Below, piece after piece: positions 44,964 to 54,331 of a DNA stretch of 64,000 nucleotides; position 1 is the first letter of the stretch, and each line of letters begins with the position of its first letter. Source of the DNA: an uncultured Prolixibacteraceae bacterium. GTDB lineage: Bacteria; Bacteroidota; Bacteroidia; Bacteroidales; Prolixibacteraceae. The notes under the pieces were generated by a model, which was not told the origin of the DNA, made no database searches, and saw only the letters and a program-made list of their open reading frames with translations. A program made the position numbers and the translations under genes. The stretch lies in NCBI GenBank assembly GCA_937915865.1, contig CALGIG010000080.1, positions 1 to 64,000 of the forward strand, read 5' to 3'.

Positions 44964-45488
44964 ATGAAGAGAATCATCTTAGTAGCATTAACTTTAGCAT
45001 TGCTTACCAGCGGATGTAAAGTATTTAAATCGACAAAGAAAAATCAGGCTACAACAGCTCCTCAGACAGAAGCTACAACAGAAACAAAAGTATTTTCGGT
45101 GCCTGCACCAAAACCAACTGTTCGTGATAATCCGGTTTCTGACACCATGTACGAAACTGCAGATAAAGCTGCCACCGGCGCTACTACTGGAAAACCGGTT
45201 TCTGTAAGAAGCGAAAACTTCACCATGTCATCTGAGGACCAGGCCGCTTACGGAAGCAAAAAATTCTTCATCATCGTGGGTAGTTTCAAAAGCAGTGAAA
45301 ACGCGGGGAAATTCAAGCAGGAATTGACCCAACAAGGTTTTAAACCACTAGTTTTACACAGCGAAACAGGAATGTTCCGTGTTTGTGTTGATTCGTTCAA
45401 CGATGAAGCTTCTGCCAGAAATCGCGTTCAGTCCATCAGAACAAAATACACCAAGTATGCCGATGCCTGGTTGTTAATTAAGAAATAA
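44964..45488 (+). CDS. SPOR domain lipoprotein
   Basis: 174 aa from ATG 44964. Signal peptide with lipobox LTSGC (Cys 17), a Thr/Ala-rich spacer, and a C-terminal SPOR domain (KKFFIIVGSFKSSENAGKF ... YADAWLLI) that binds denuded glycan strands at the septum. Probably an outer-membrane lipoprotein reaching peptidoglycan during division. Monocistronic between its own -7 element and a bidirectional terminator. Confidence 0.88.
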   Translation: MKRIILVALTLALLTSGCKVFKSTKKNQATTAPQTEATTETKVFSVPAPKPTVRDNPVSDTMYETADKAATGATTGKPVSVRSENFTMSSEDQAAYGSKKFFIIVGSFKSSENAGKFKQELTQQGFKPLVLHSETGMFRVCVDSFNDEASARNRVQSIRTKYTKYADAWLLIKK

Positions 45489-45510
45489 ATATAAAATAAC
45501 AACAAAACTA

Positions 45511-45547
45511 AAAGGGCTGAAATCTGGTTTCATGGTTTCAGCCCTTT
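45511..45547. terminator. Bidirectional terminator
   Basis: 12-bp stem AAAGGGCTGAAA (45511-45522) / TTTCAGCCCTTT (45536-45547) with T-rich flanks on both strands, between convergent genes. Confidence 0.85.
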
Positions 45548-45562
45548 TGTTTTATGTAAGTT

Positions 45563-46804
45563 CTATTTGCGTCCAATATCGTATACCATCAGCGCTTCGT
45601 TGTGCCTGATGTATAATTTTCCATCAGCTATTACCGGGTGAGCCCAATGTTGCGCCGTTCCCATCGGAACCTTAAACTTACTTATGACAGAAAACTGTTC
45701 CGGTGTTCCGTTAACCAACGCCATTTCCCCATCTTTTTCGGCATAACAATAAAATAAACTATCGGCATATATTACTGCTCCACCTCCCAGTTCTTTCGAA
45801 ATATATTTTGTCAAACCAGTTTTAAGGTCAATACAAAACCATTTAGGCTGAAGATAAGCGCTACCATAAAGCAGTCCATCTTTCAGGATAAAACCGCCCA
45901 TAAGGTTTATAAACTCCTTGTTACGCCAGGCAATCTCAGCCTTTTTACCATCAGGCGAGAGCTGAAGCATAACAAGGCCCGAACTGTCTTTACGCGAAGC
46001 ACTCGAAACAAGCAGTTTTCCATCGAAATAAACTGGCGTGTTGGCATGTATTTTATTATCCTGAAACTGATGTATTCGCCAGTACATTTCTCCTGATTGA
46101 GCATTCAACCCAATAATTGAAGTAGAAGTTAATGTTACCAACAATCTGGTTCCATTATGATTGACAATTATTGGAGAACAATAGGTGGCCTTTTCTTTAT
46201 AGCCCGAACTTCCCCATATTTTCTGTCCGGTAAAGCGATTTAAAGCAACAACATTGTTGGTTTTTCCTCCTGGTGTACAATACAATACATCGCCATCAAC
46301 AAGAAGAGACTCGGAAAAGCCAAACTGGACAGAGTCGGCCTGAAAATCCTTAAAAAAGTCAACATTCCAAACTTCTTCTCCATTATTGGTTTTTAAACAA
46401 TGTACACTTCCATTCCCGCTTTCAATATAAACTAAATCGTCGACAATGGTTGGAGTAGATCGTGCCCCCGGGAAAATACCGGTCCAATCTTTTCCATAAG
46501 ATTTCTTCCACAACAGTTGGCCATTGGTGCCAAATGCAAACAGGAATGCTTCAGCCTTAATTGTATCAGGTATACCGGTAACAAATATTTTTTCACCAGC
46601 TACAGCAACACTACCCTGACCAATTCCAAGTCCCTGATACGACCACAACAAATTAGGACCATCAGCAGGCCATTTCTTCAATAAATTTGACTCCGAATAA
46701 ATTCCGTCGCGATTAGCTCCTCTCCATTGCGAAACCCTTTTAGGTATTAATAACCCGGAGAACAGGAAAAGCAATAAAATTCCTGGTAAAATTACTTTTG
46801 ACAT
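45563..46804 (-). CDS. PQQ-like beta-propeller exported protein
   Basis: 413 aa from ATG 46802-46804, which starts a signal/anchor segment (KVILPGILLLFLFSGLL); an upstream non-ATG extension is unlikely. Eight-bladed PQQ-like propeller: repeated W-x-x-(S/D)-x-G-x-x-x-x and tryptophan-docking strands (SQWRGANRDGIY, LLWSYQGLGIGQGS, SGQKIWGSSGYKEKA, GEMYWRIHQF). No quinoprotein active-site or haem motif is seen, so an enzymatic role is not supported. It could be a scaffold or an outer-membrane-associated BamB-like protein. Confidence 0.8.
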   Translation of the reverse strand: MSKVILPGILLLFLFSGLLIPKRVSQWRGANRDGIYSESNLLKKWPADGPNLLWSYQGLGIGQGSVAVAGEKIFVTGIPDTIKAEAFLFAFGTNGQLLWKKSYGKDWTGIFPGARSTPTIVDDLVYIESGNGSVHCLKTNNGEEVWNVDFFKDFQADSVQFGFSESLLVDGDVLYCTPGGKTNNVVALNRFTGQKIWGSSGYKEKATYCSPIIVNHNGTRLLVTLTSTSIIGLNAQSGEMYWRIHQFQDNKIHANTPVYFDGKLLVSSASRKDSSGLVMLQLSPDGKKAEIAWRNKEFINLMGGFILKDGLLYGSAYLQPKWFCIDLKTGLTKYISKELGGGAVIYADSLFYCYAEKDGEMALVNGTPEQFSVISKFKVPMGTAQHWAHPVIADGKLYIRHNEALMVYDIGRK

Positions 46805-46917
46805 AACTTCTCTAAATTCTTTGGTTTTATTCAATGCGTACCAAAGTCGCATAAATAATTACGCGATGATAAAAAGATTTCAACCCTTTGTTATGATTTA
46901 CTGTTGTGGGGCACAAC

Positions 46918-48069
46918 TTACTTTAAAAAAGGCACTGTTCGAAGTATTTCCGCAGCCTTTTCAAGCGTTTCGCTATTTTTGGCAAAACAAATGCGAAGAA
47001 GTTTTTGCTTGTTCTTTTCGTGCATAAATGCTGAAACCGGAATTACGCCAATACCATAATCATTAGCAAGCCTAAAAGTAAAATCGACGTCTGGTTCATC
47101 AGAAATAGCTGAGTAATCCAAAATCTCGAAGTAACTTCCCTGTGCCGGAATTACCCTGAAAAGGCTGTCGCTAACTAACCGGTTGAAATAGTTGCGTTTC
47201 CCCTGGTACATTTCAGAATTGTCTTTTCTCGAATCTTCAGTTTGAAGATATTCCGAGAGGGCATATTGTAAGGGAGTATTTACATTGTATATCTGAAATT
47301 GCTGAATCCTCCGGTACTCATTCATCAATCGTTCAGGAGCAAGGATATAAGCCAATCCCCAACCATTGATATTGTAAACAGGCCCAAAAGAAGAAACAAC
47401 ATAACTTCGGGCCGCCAGTTTTTCGAATTTCGAGATACTTTGATGTGTATTATTATCAAAAACAATCGACTCGAAAACTTCATCGCTCAGAATGGTAATA
47501 TTGGTTCCATTCGTGAGGTGCTGTAACTGAATCAGGTCGGCTTCGCTCAATACCGCGCCAGTAGGGTTATGAGGAGAATTTATGATGATCATTCTGGTTT
47601 TCGAGGTAATCATTTTGCGAACCTCTTCCCAGTCGATATGAAAATTTGGCTGTTTTAAAGTAACATAAATTGGACGGCCTCCATTAATCGCAATAGCAGG
47701 CGCATACGATTCATACGCTGGTTCAAATAAAATCACTTCGTCGTCTTCTTTAACGGTAGTGCTTATTGCTGTCATTATTGCCTGAACAGAACCTGCTGTT
47801 ATTGTAATTTCAGTTTCAGGATTATAATAGTGGTTGTATGCTTCCTGAACTCTTTTCGAAATGACTTCACGTAGTTCAATAATACCTTCGTGTGGCGCAA
47901 AATTATTATATCCTGAACGGATGTACATAGCCGCCATATCTGCCAATTTCTCAGGACATGGAAAATCAGTTTTTCCAAGCGACAAATCAATAGAACCGGT
48001 TTCAGAAACCAGCTTGTTTACTGTGGCAAAGATGCTTCCTTTAATATTTATTGATTTGGAAATAGCCAT
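46918..48069 (-). CDS. Aminotransferase class I/II homologue lacking the PLP lysine
   Basis: 383 aa, closest to the methionine/kynurenine aminotransferase group (YbdL-like): MAISKSINIKGSIFA at the N-terminus, NFAPHEGIIELRE, SPHNPTGAVLS, LSDEVFESIVF. At the Schiff-base position the family has S-S-F-G-K-T; here the codon at 47380-47382 is CCT, giving S-S-F-G-P230-V-Y-N. The Asp and the Asn of the PLP pocket and the distal Arg (LLRICFAKN) remain. The reading frame is otherwise intact and well conserved, so this is not an obvious pseudogene. A conventional transaminase reaction is unlikely; a regulatory or other non-transaminase role is possible. Confidence 0.85.
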   Translation of the reverse strand: MAISKSINIKGSIFATVNKLVSETGSIDLSLGKTDFPCPEKLADMAAMYIRSGYNNFAPHEGIIELREVISKRVQEAYNHYYNPETEITITAGSVQAIMTAISTTVKEDDEVILFEPAYESYAPAIAINGGRPIYVTLKQPNFHIDWEEVRKMITSKTRMIIINSPHNPTGAVLSEADLIQLQHLTNGTNITILSDEVFESIVFDNNTHQSISKFEKLAARSYVVSSFGPVYNINGWGLAYILAPERLMNEYRRIQQFQIYNVNTPLQYALSEYLQTEDSRKDNSEMYQGKRNYFNRLVSDSLFRVIPAQGSYFEILDYSAISDEPDVDFTFRLANDYGIGVIPVSAFMHEKNKQKLLRICFAKNSETLEKAAEILRTVPFLK

Positions 48070-48091
48070 TTTTACGTTACTAATTGGAGTA

Positions 48092-48099
48092 CAAAGTTA
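48092..48099 (-). promoter_or_regulatory. Candidate -7 element (TAACTTTG) for the aminotransferase homologue
   Basis: Exact TAnnTTTG on the minus strand, 22 bases upstream of the ATG. Confidence 0.5.
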
Positions 48100-48160
48100 A
48101 AAAAATATGCTATAATCAACTATTGGCAAACAAAGCAATATGAATTATTTTATTATTTAA

Positions 48161-48886
48161 TCACTTTAAAATTTCCTTTAATACCTCCAAAGACTTTATT
48201 TCACCAAGATTACCGAAATGAATCTTGTAATATTCCAATAGTTTTTCCAGGACCATTTTCCGGTCGTTTTGAGTATAACCAAGCGCTGCAATATTGGTTG
48301 GGTCAACATCAAAAAGACGGGCGAATAAAGTTGTTAAATGCTTGTTGGCAAATTGATTATGTGCCGGCTCATGAGAAACAAAATTAGCGCTTTCAAGATC
48401 AAAAAAATTACTAATCCCGGCATTCTCTCCACTAGGACTAATTCCCAAAAAACTGGTCAATTTAAATAAAAACCAAATATGAAAATTACTAATTCCTGAA
48501 TTAGAAAAATCTAGCATTGTTAAGGAAAAGTATAGGAATTTAAAAAGCTGAGTATTGGTTTCTTCTTCTCTTAAACATTTAAAAAGGACTTCAGCTAAGA
48601 ATAAAACCTGGGTACTTTTCCTAATATCGAAGGGAATGGATGTATAGGGTGCTACCAATCGTGCATTTTTAATGCGGTGCATTTCTCTTCCCGGTTTAAA
48701 ATAAACCTCCAGTTCGAGCAAATAAAGTGGTTGAAAAATTGATGCCTTTATAGCTGATGTTTTACCCCTAACCCCATTAATGATAAATGTTTGCCGACCA
48801 AAATTTTCAGTATAAATACAGGCGATTAGGCTAGTCTCCGAATATTTAACAGCATGAAGAAATATTCCCCGGGTTTTTTCAATCAC
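48161..48886 (-). CDS. recO: DNA repair protein RecO
   Basis: 241 aa with a GTG start (48884-48886); MIEKTRGIFLHAVKYSETSLI is the expected RecO N-terminus. It mediates RecA loading in RecFOR recombination. OB fold at the N-terminus, then a helical domain. The zinc-finger cysteines of some RecO proteins are absent. It lies 11 bases after the PorZ stop on the same strand. Confidence 0.9.
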   Translation of the reverse strand: MIEKTRGIFLHAVKYSETSLIACIYTENFGRQTFIINGVRGKTSAIKASIFQPLYLLELEVYFKPGREMHRIKNARLVAPYTSIPFDIRKSTQVLFLAEVLFKCLREEETNTQLFKFLYFSLTMLDFSNSGISNFHIWFLFKLTSFLGISPSGENAGISNFFDLESANFVSHEPAHNQFANKHLTTLFARLFDVDPTNIAALGYTQNDRKMVLEKLLEYYKIHFGNLGEIKSLEVLKEILK

Positions 48887-48897
48887 AATAAATAAAA

Positions 48898-51228
48898 TTA
48901 GTGAATAAACATAAGCTTGGTTATTTTGGTTTGTTTTCCCTGATCATCAGTAAGGAATATAAGATAAACACCTGTTTTGCAGCGATTCCCATTCAAATTA
49001 TTTCCATCCCAAATAGCCTGGCCACCTATTGATTTTGTTTTAAACACCAGATTGCCTGTAATATCGGTTATTTTTACATCAGAGTTCTCAACCAACCCCT
49101 TAACAACTACCGGACCATCATACGTCTCACGAACAGGATTTGGATAAACATATACATCACTGAACGTGTCGGTTGCTTCGGTTGCTTCGCCCATGTATGA
49201 TATTAATCCTGAAATTGTTCCAATAAAAACCTCACCGGTTTTTTGGTTAATGGCAATGTCGGTTATTTCATTATTAAGCAACGGGCTGTTTTCGGTGGTA
49301 AAATGTTCAAGTTCTTCCTGACCATCATCCGAAACCAGGAAAATTCCTGAACTTTTGGTCCCAATCCACTTTCTGTTGGCTCCATCAACAGCAATTGCCG
49401 TAACCGCTTCTGTTTCAAGCAACGGATGATACTTTCCATCTTTCAGATTTAACCCTGGACGCGAAGCATACATAGTAGCATCTTTCCAAACTTTTTCCGG
49501 ATTACTAAATACAGCTATTCCAATTGAAGTACCAACCCATAATGCCCCATCCTTATCTTCAACGAAGGTATTAACATCGTTCATATCTGTATAAATCTCA
49601 TCGGTCCCATTCGAAAAATAAGCAACAACCTTTTGCGCTTTGGCAACACTATTGGCGCTGTTTAACGCATACAAACCATTTCCCCTGACTAAAATCCATT
49701 TATCATCATTTTCTGATACAACTAATTTCCCAACATATTTATTGGCGGCTCCTGCAAGTTCGTACGATTTCCATGTTCCGTCGCTTTGCATACACGACAA
49801 AACATTGGCAACAGCTGCATTCGACACCCACAAATTCCCTTTGGAATCAAACCCTAAACCACCAATCCGCACATACGCATCCGCCGGAGTTTCGGCCAAG
49901 GCAGTCTGCAGCGAACTATTGTAATTGTCGTACCGCTTAGCAAACTTACCCTCAGCAAATTCAAGGACTCCCCCACCCCACGAACCGGCAAAAACATGGT
50001 CAGAATTACCTGGATCGGCAGTTACACAAATTATGTCCCTGAAATCATTGGTAACCGGGAAAGTCGTTTTATCAAAAACGGTCCATTTCCCTTCGCGTTG
50101 AAGCTGGAACTGCGGGCTCATCCATATATTACCCCAACCAGAGCTTCTTCCTCCCGAAGCAAGCCAAAGGTCCTCTCCATTCATTGTAAGCGAAAATACA
50201 TTATTGTCAATCGGTCCATCTGGAATAATTCGCTCAGCCTGAGTTCCCAGCTTTACAAGGCCAAGATCCAGGTAAGCTATCCAGATGTAATTCTGATCAT
50301 CAATAATTGCAGACATAGAGTACACAATATCGCTCTCGTGACCAGAAATTGGGTACTTGGGTACAAATTTAACCCTATCGAAATTTTTATTGTAAACAAA
50401 AACGCTTTCCTGTTCGGCAAATACAATATAATCGCCATTGACAGTCATATCGTGTACAAATGAAACGTCGCGAAGTACCCTTGTCCAACTGGTTCCGTCG
50501 AATTGATACATTTCGTCACCATTCCATGTAGCTGGGGTATAGTTTACAATAATATGTCCATTGAAATACTCAACGGCACTAAACTTTTTATCAGCATTGG
50601 GGAGGTTGGTCTGCCTAACCCAATTGTTGTAATTCTGAAGGTTTGACTCCGAAACGCTTGCTTTATAAACACCATTCTCAGTGGCTGCATAAAAATACTG
50701 TCCATCAGTTGCCATATCCAATACGTTCAAATAGTCGCCCCCATCACCAATAAAATAGGTGTCTTTAATTTCATTCTTTTCAAGATTTACAACAACGATA
50801 CCAAACCCACAGGAAAGATAAGCCAACTTACCCAAAAACAAAATGTTATTAATAGTTTTACTGGCCGGAAGCTGTTTGCGTTTGATGTCCGACAGGTTAT
50901 ACACTTTATTTCCAACCAGCAAATCGATGTTCGAATTTTTGTAGGCAATAAGAAGCAAATTATTCTCTTTGCTGTATGCAACCTTCTGCACGCCATCATC
51001 AGAAAGACCGGTTATCGAAGTCATTTTGGTAATGCTATTGTCGCTTTTGTTATACGAGAAAAGTCCGCCATCGGTAACACAGTAAATTTTATCGCCGGAA
51101 TCAATAACACTTTTCGCACTTGCATACGATTGATAATTGGTCCACTCGCCAATTGCTTTCTGTGAAAATGCTTTGTTGATACTCACAAAAAAGAACACGA
51201 AGAATAACAGGTATATAAGTCGTTTCAT
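48898..51228 (-). CDS. porZ: PorZ-like type IX secretion system protein (two propellers plus CTD-like sandwich)
   Basis: 776 aa, the same size as Porphyromonas gingivalis PorZ, with a signal peptide ending near KAFSQ. Two seven-blade 'two-component regulator' type propellers (blades such as YSKENNLLLIAYKNSNIDLL, ITDIAINQKTGEVFIGTISGL) and a C-terminal beta-sandwich (VYVYPNPV, VKITDITGNLVFK, GVYLIFL). PorZ works with PorU, PorV and PorQ at the cell surface to attach anionic LPS to secreted cargo. A position beside recO is, to my recollection, common for this gene in Bacteroidota. Assigned on architecture, length and context. Confidence 0.8.
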   Translation of the reverse strand: MKRLIYLLFFVFFFVSINKAFSQKAIGEWTNYQSYASAKSVIDSGDKIYCVTDGGLFSYNKSDNSITKMTSITGLSDDGVQKVAYSKENNLLLIAYKNSNIDLLVGNKVYNLSDIKRKQLPASKTINNILFLGKLAYLSCGFGIVVVNLEKNEIKDTYFIGDGGDYLNVLDMATDGQYFYAATENGVYKASVSESNLQNYNNWVRQTNLPNADKKFSAVEYFNGHIIVNYTPATWNGDEMYQFDGTSWTRVLRDVSFVHDMTVNGDYIVFAEQESVFVYNKNFDRVKFVPKYPISGHESDIVYSMSAIIDDQNYIWIAYLDLGLVKLGTQAERIIPDGPIDNNVFSLTMNGEDLWLASGGRSSGWGNIWMSPQFQLQREGKWTVFDKTTFPVTNDFRDIICVTADPGNSDHVFAGSWGGGVLEFAEGKFAKRYDNYNSSLQTALAETPADAYVRIGGLGFDSKGNLWVSNAAVANVLSCMQSDGTWKSYELAGAANKYVGKLVVSENDDKWILVRGNGLYALNSANSVAKAQKVVAYFSNGTDEIYTDMNDVNTFVEDKDGALWVGTSIGIAVFSNPEKVWKDATMYASRPGLNLKDGKYHPLLETEAVTAIAVDGANRKWIGTKSSGIFLVSDDGQEELEHFTTENSPLLNNEITDIAINQKTGEVFIGTISGLISYMGEATEATDTFSDVYVYPNPVRETYDGPVVVKGLVENSDVKITDITGNLVFKTKSIGGQAIWDGNNLNGNRCKTGVYLIFLTDDQGKQTKITKLMFIH

Positions 51229-51233
51229 TCAGT

Positions 51234-51809
51234 TTACAGATGAGTTAAATATTCAATCAGTTTTTGAGTTGCACGCCCACGGTGACTAATTTTATTCTTT
51301 TCGTCTAACGACATTTCAGCAAAACTTAACGATGATTCTTCAGGTTTGAAAACGGGATCGTAGCCAAAACCGGTTGTTCCCCGCCTTTCTTCCAGAATCT
51401 CACCATTTACAATGCCTTCGAATTGTGTTTCCAGACCATCAATGACCAACGAAATCACGGTTTTAAAACGTGCTTTACGGTTTTTTATTTTAGCTAATTT
51501 GTGCAAAACCAAATCAATATTTTTCTGAGGGTCTTTTTCTTCGCCTGCATAGCGGGCCGAGTAAACGCCTGGTTCGCCGTTAAGGGCCTCAACCTCCAGG
51601 CCTGTGTCGTCAGCAAAACAGTTATATCCATACTTATCGTATACATAAAAGGCCTTTTCTGAAGCATTACCTTCAATGGTTGGCTGATTTTCCGGAACAT
51701 CTTCCATGCAGCCAATTTCATTCAAGCTTAACAATTCAATCGAATCGTTCAGTAAATGTTTTATCTCATAAAGTTTATGCTGATTATTGGTAGCAAAAAC
51801 TAGTTTCAT
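51234..51809 (-). CDS. rdgB: Non-canonical purine NTP pyrophosphatase RdgB/HAM1
   Basis: 191 aa from ATG 51807-51809 (a TTG 6 bases upstream is less likely). MKLVFATNNQHKLYEIKHLL is the Ham1 signature; the ADDTGLEVEALNGEPGVYSARYAGE active-site block and the SHRGRATQKL C-terminus are intact. Hydrolyses dITP/XTP to prevent incorporation. Its stop is 5 bases before the porZ ATG, so rdgB-porZ-recO form one transcript. Confidence 0.95.
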   Translation of the reverse strand: MKLVFATNNQHKLYEIKHLLNDSIELLSLNEIGCMEDVPENQPTIEGNASEKAFYVYDKYGYNCFADDTGLEVEALNGEPGVYSARYAGEEKDPQKNIDLVLHKLAKIKNRKARFKTVISLVIDGLETQFEGIVNGEILEERRGTTGFGYDPVFKPEESSLSFAEMSLDEKNKISHRGRATQKLIEYLTHL

Positions 51810-52111
51810 ATTCAAAATTTAACTGGTTGTAAAAATAAGTAATTGAAATAGAATATTATTAGTTCAACATGTAGCATCTTCAAAGCTTTATATTCGAAAT
51901 CAAAATACACCTATTACAGCTATCCATTTGCGACATGTTGTTTTTTTCGATTCAGTAGAAAAAGTATATCAAGAAGTTGCAAAAATGAAGGTTATACAAC
52001 GGGTTTTTTACCTTCAATAGTTATTGCAAAGTATGAAAATAAAAAACCTTCAATTATCTGAATCAGTCGTTAACCAGACAAATGAAGGTACTTTCCCATA
52101 CAAATCCTTAT

Positions 52112-52726
52112 CTAAAAAAGCCCGTGAATTTGTGCATCAATGCGATCAATTATATTACTTAAATCTTCGGGATTATTCTGAAAATCCATTCGGTCTACAT
52201 CAACAATCAACAATTTTCCGGCTTTATAGCGGTTGATCCAAGCTTCATACCGTTCATTAAGCTGCTTCAAATAATCGAGCCTGATTGAGTTTTCATATTC
52301 CCTTCCCCGCTTCTGTATCTGGTTAACCAAAGTTGGCACCGAAGCCCGAAGGTAAATAAGCAAATCGGGAGCCTGAACCAATGTGCTCATCATCTGAAAA
52401 AGCGAGTGGTAATTATTGAAATCGCGGGTAGTCATTAACCCCATGGCATGAAGATTTGGAGCAAAAATCTCGGCATCTTCGTAAATAGTCCTGTCCTGAA
52501 TAACGGTCTTGGCTGAACTCCGAATATCGAGTACCTGCCTGAAACGACTATTCAAAAAATAAATCTGGAGGTTGAACGACCAACGCTGCATATCTTCATA
52601 AAAATCGTTCAGGTACGGATTTTCGTCAACATCTTCATAGTGAGGGCTCCATCTATAATGTTTGGCGAGTAATTCAGTTAGCGTGGTTTTACCTGCGCCA
52701 ATGTTTCCGGCTAAAGCAATGTGCAT
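52112..52726 (-). CDS. Deoxynucleoside kinase (dNK family)
   Basis: 204 aa. P-loop GNIGAGKT at residues 7-14, the YEDVDENPYLNDFYED substrate region, and the DRTIYEDAEIF and LRASVPTLVNQIQKRGREYE segments typical of the dCK/dGK-type kinase family in Bacteroidota. It phosphorylates deoxynucleosides in salvage; specificity is not readable. A repeated TGAAGGT/ACCTTCA motif downstream (51986-52016) may form its terminator. Confidence 0.92.
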   Translation of the reverse strand: MHIALAGNIGAGKTTLTELLAKHYRWSPHYEDVDENPYLNDFYEDMQRWSFNLQIYFLNSRFRQVLDIRSSAKTVIQDRTIYEDAEIFAPNLHAMGLMTTRDFNNYHSLFQMMSTLVQAPDLLIYLRASVPTLVNQIQKRGREYENSIRLDYLKQLNERYEAWINRYKAGKLLIVDVDRMDFQNNPEDLSNIIDRIDAQIHGLF

Positions 52727-52813
52727 TTGTATATCATTTTAAAATCGAACTAAAATACGAAATAAAAACAAGGCAAAAGATAAATAAGGTAAAAGATAAA
52801 ACCCTGCCTAAAA

Positions 52814-54331
52814 CTAAAGTAAATTATTCAATTCGAGCAATGGATCGAGGTATTCACGGTCGTTTGCCAATCGTGGTATCTTATTCTGGCCTCCAACTTT
52901 GCCCCTTCGCTTCATCCATTCGTAAAACAAACCTGGTTTTGCCACAACAAAATGTGGCCGCTCAAGGCTCAGATTCTTATGGCGCTTAGCTTCGTAATCA
53001 GAATTTATAGTTTTTAATGCGCCATCGAAAATAGAAATGAAATGATCCATATCATCGGGCGCTTTTTCAAATTCGATAAGCCACTCGTGAGCGCCCCGGT
53101 TATGTTCTTTCATGTATATTGGGGCGCCGGTATATTCCAAAATAATTGCCCCAGTACGCTCACAGGCAATACTAAAAGCTTTTTCGGCATTGTCTATTAT
53201 CACTTCTTCGCCAAATGCATTAATAAAATGCTTGGTTCGTCCGGTAATTACAAATTTGAACGGGTATTTTTGAGTAAATCGAACAGTGTCGCCAATCAGG
53301 TATCGCCACAATCCTCCGTTTGTCGAAATTACCATTGCATAATTTCGGCCAATCTCAACTTCTTCGAGCGATACTGCACTCGGATTATCACCACGAAATT
53401 CATCCATCGGAATAAATTCATAGTAAATACCGTAATCTAGCATAAGCAACATGTCTTTTTGATCGGGCTCGTCCTGTATTCCGAAGAAACCTTCTGAGGC
53501 ATTATAGGTTTCAATATAGTGCATGTTAGGGCTTGGAATCAGTCTTTCGTATTGCTCCCGGTAAGGTTCAAACTTAACTCCGCCATGTGTAAATACTTCC
53601 AGGTTGGGCCACACTTCCAGGATATTGCTTTTGCCCGTTACTTCGAGCACCCGTTTCAGCAAAACCAGGTACCACGACGGAACTCCGGCAAACGAAGTTA
53701 CATTTTCGTCCAATGAATGTTGAATAATCTTCTCGATTTTTTCCTCGAACTCTTCAATTAACGAAATTTCGGTAGAAGGTGTGCGGTAAAACTCGGTCCA
53801 AAAGGGGATATTCTCGATGATGATTGCCGATAAATCGCCATAATAGCTGTTGTTGTTGTAATTGTTAACCCGGTGACTTCCTCCCAAAGTTAATGCTTTG
53901 CCTGAAAGAACGCCTGAATCGGGATTGTTTTTCAGGTAAAGGGCCAGTACATCGCGCCCTCCACGTATATGAACATCTTCGAGCGAATCTTTGCTTACAG
54001 GTATAAACTTGCTTTTCTCGTTGGTAGTACCCGACGATTTGGCAAACCAGCGTGTTTCGCCTGGCCACAACAAGTTCTTTTCGCCCTGCATCATGCGTTC
54101 AACAAAAGGCTTTAGCTGGTCGTAGCCCTGAATGGGAACCCTTTCCTGAAATTCTTTTTCAGAAGTAATATTCCTGAAATTATATTTCAACCCGAATTCA
54201 GTGTTCGAAGCAGTTTGGAGGAGTTCGAAAAGGACTTCGCGCTGAACTTCGTGCGGATGTTTTTTAAAAAGATCGATTTGATAAATCCTCTTAAAGTTGA
54301 TCCAATTAATGATAGAATTGATAACTGGCAT
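52814..54331 (-). CDS. GH3 family acyl-adenylate ligase-like protein
   Basis: 505 aa. GH3 auxin-responsive-promoter family: the ATP/AMP motif SSGTTNEKSKFIPVS, ETYNASEGFFGIQ and LWRYLIGDTVRF, YVVTGRT-equivalent KFVITGRTKHFINAFGEEVI. Plant GH3s conjugate amino acids to jasmonate or auxin acids; bacterial members are mostly uncharacterised. No auxin-type pathway is nearby. The reaction is probably adenylation of a carboxylate with amine or thiol transfer, inferred from the family. Confidence 0.88.
   Translation of the reverse strand: MPVINSIINWINFKRIYQIDLFKKHPHEVQREVLFELLQTASNTEFGLKYNFRNITSEKEFQERVPIQGYDQLKPFVERMMQGEKNLLWPGETRWFAKSSGTTNEKSKFIPVSKDSLEDVHIRGGRDVLALYLKNNPDSGVLSGKALTLGGSHRVNNYNNNSYYGDLSAIIIENIPFWTEFYRTPSTEISLIEEFEEKIEKIIQHSLDENVTSFAGVPSWYLVLLKRVLEVTGKSNILEVWPNLEVFTHGGVKFEPYREQYERLIPSPNMHYIETYNASEGFFGIQDEPDQKDMLLMLDYGIYYEFIPMDEFRGDNPSAVSLEEVEIGRNYAMVISTNGGLWRYLIGDTVRFTQKYPFKFVITGRTKHFINAFGEEVIIDNAEKAFSIACERTGAIILEYTGAPIYMKEHNRGAHEWLIEFEKAPDDMDHFISIFDGALKTINSDYEAKRHKNLSLERPHFVVAKPGLFYEWMKRRGKVGGQNKIPRLANDREYLDPLLELNNLL

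Noticed and set aside
49996..50463. 155-codon plus-strand frame within porZ
   Set aside because: Antisense to the propeller domain; no supporting features.
52024..52236. 70-codon plus-strand frame overlapping the deoxynucleoside kinase 3' end
   Set aside because: Most of it is antisense to the kinase, with no recognisable domain and no convincing promoter.
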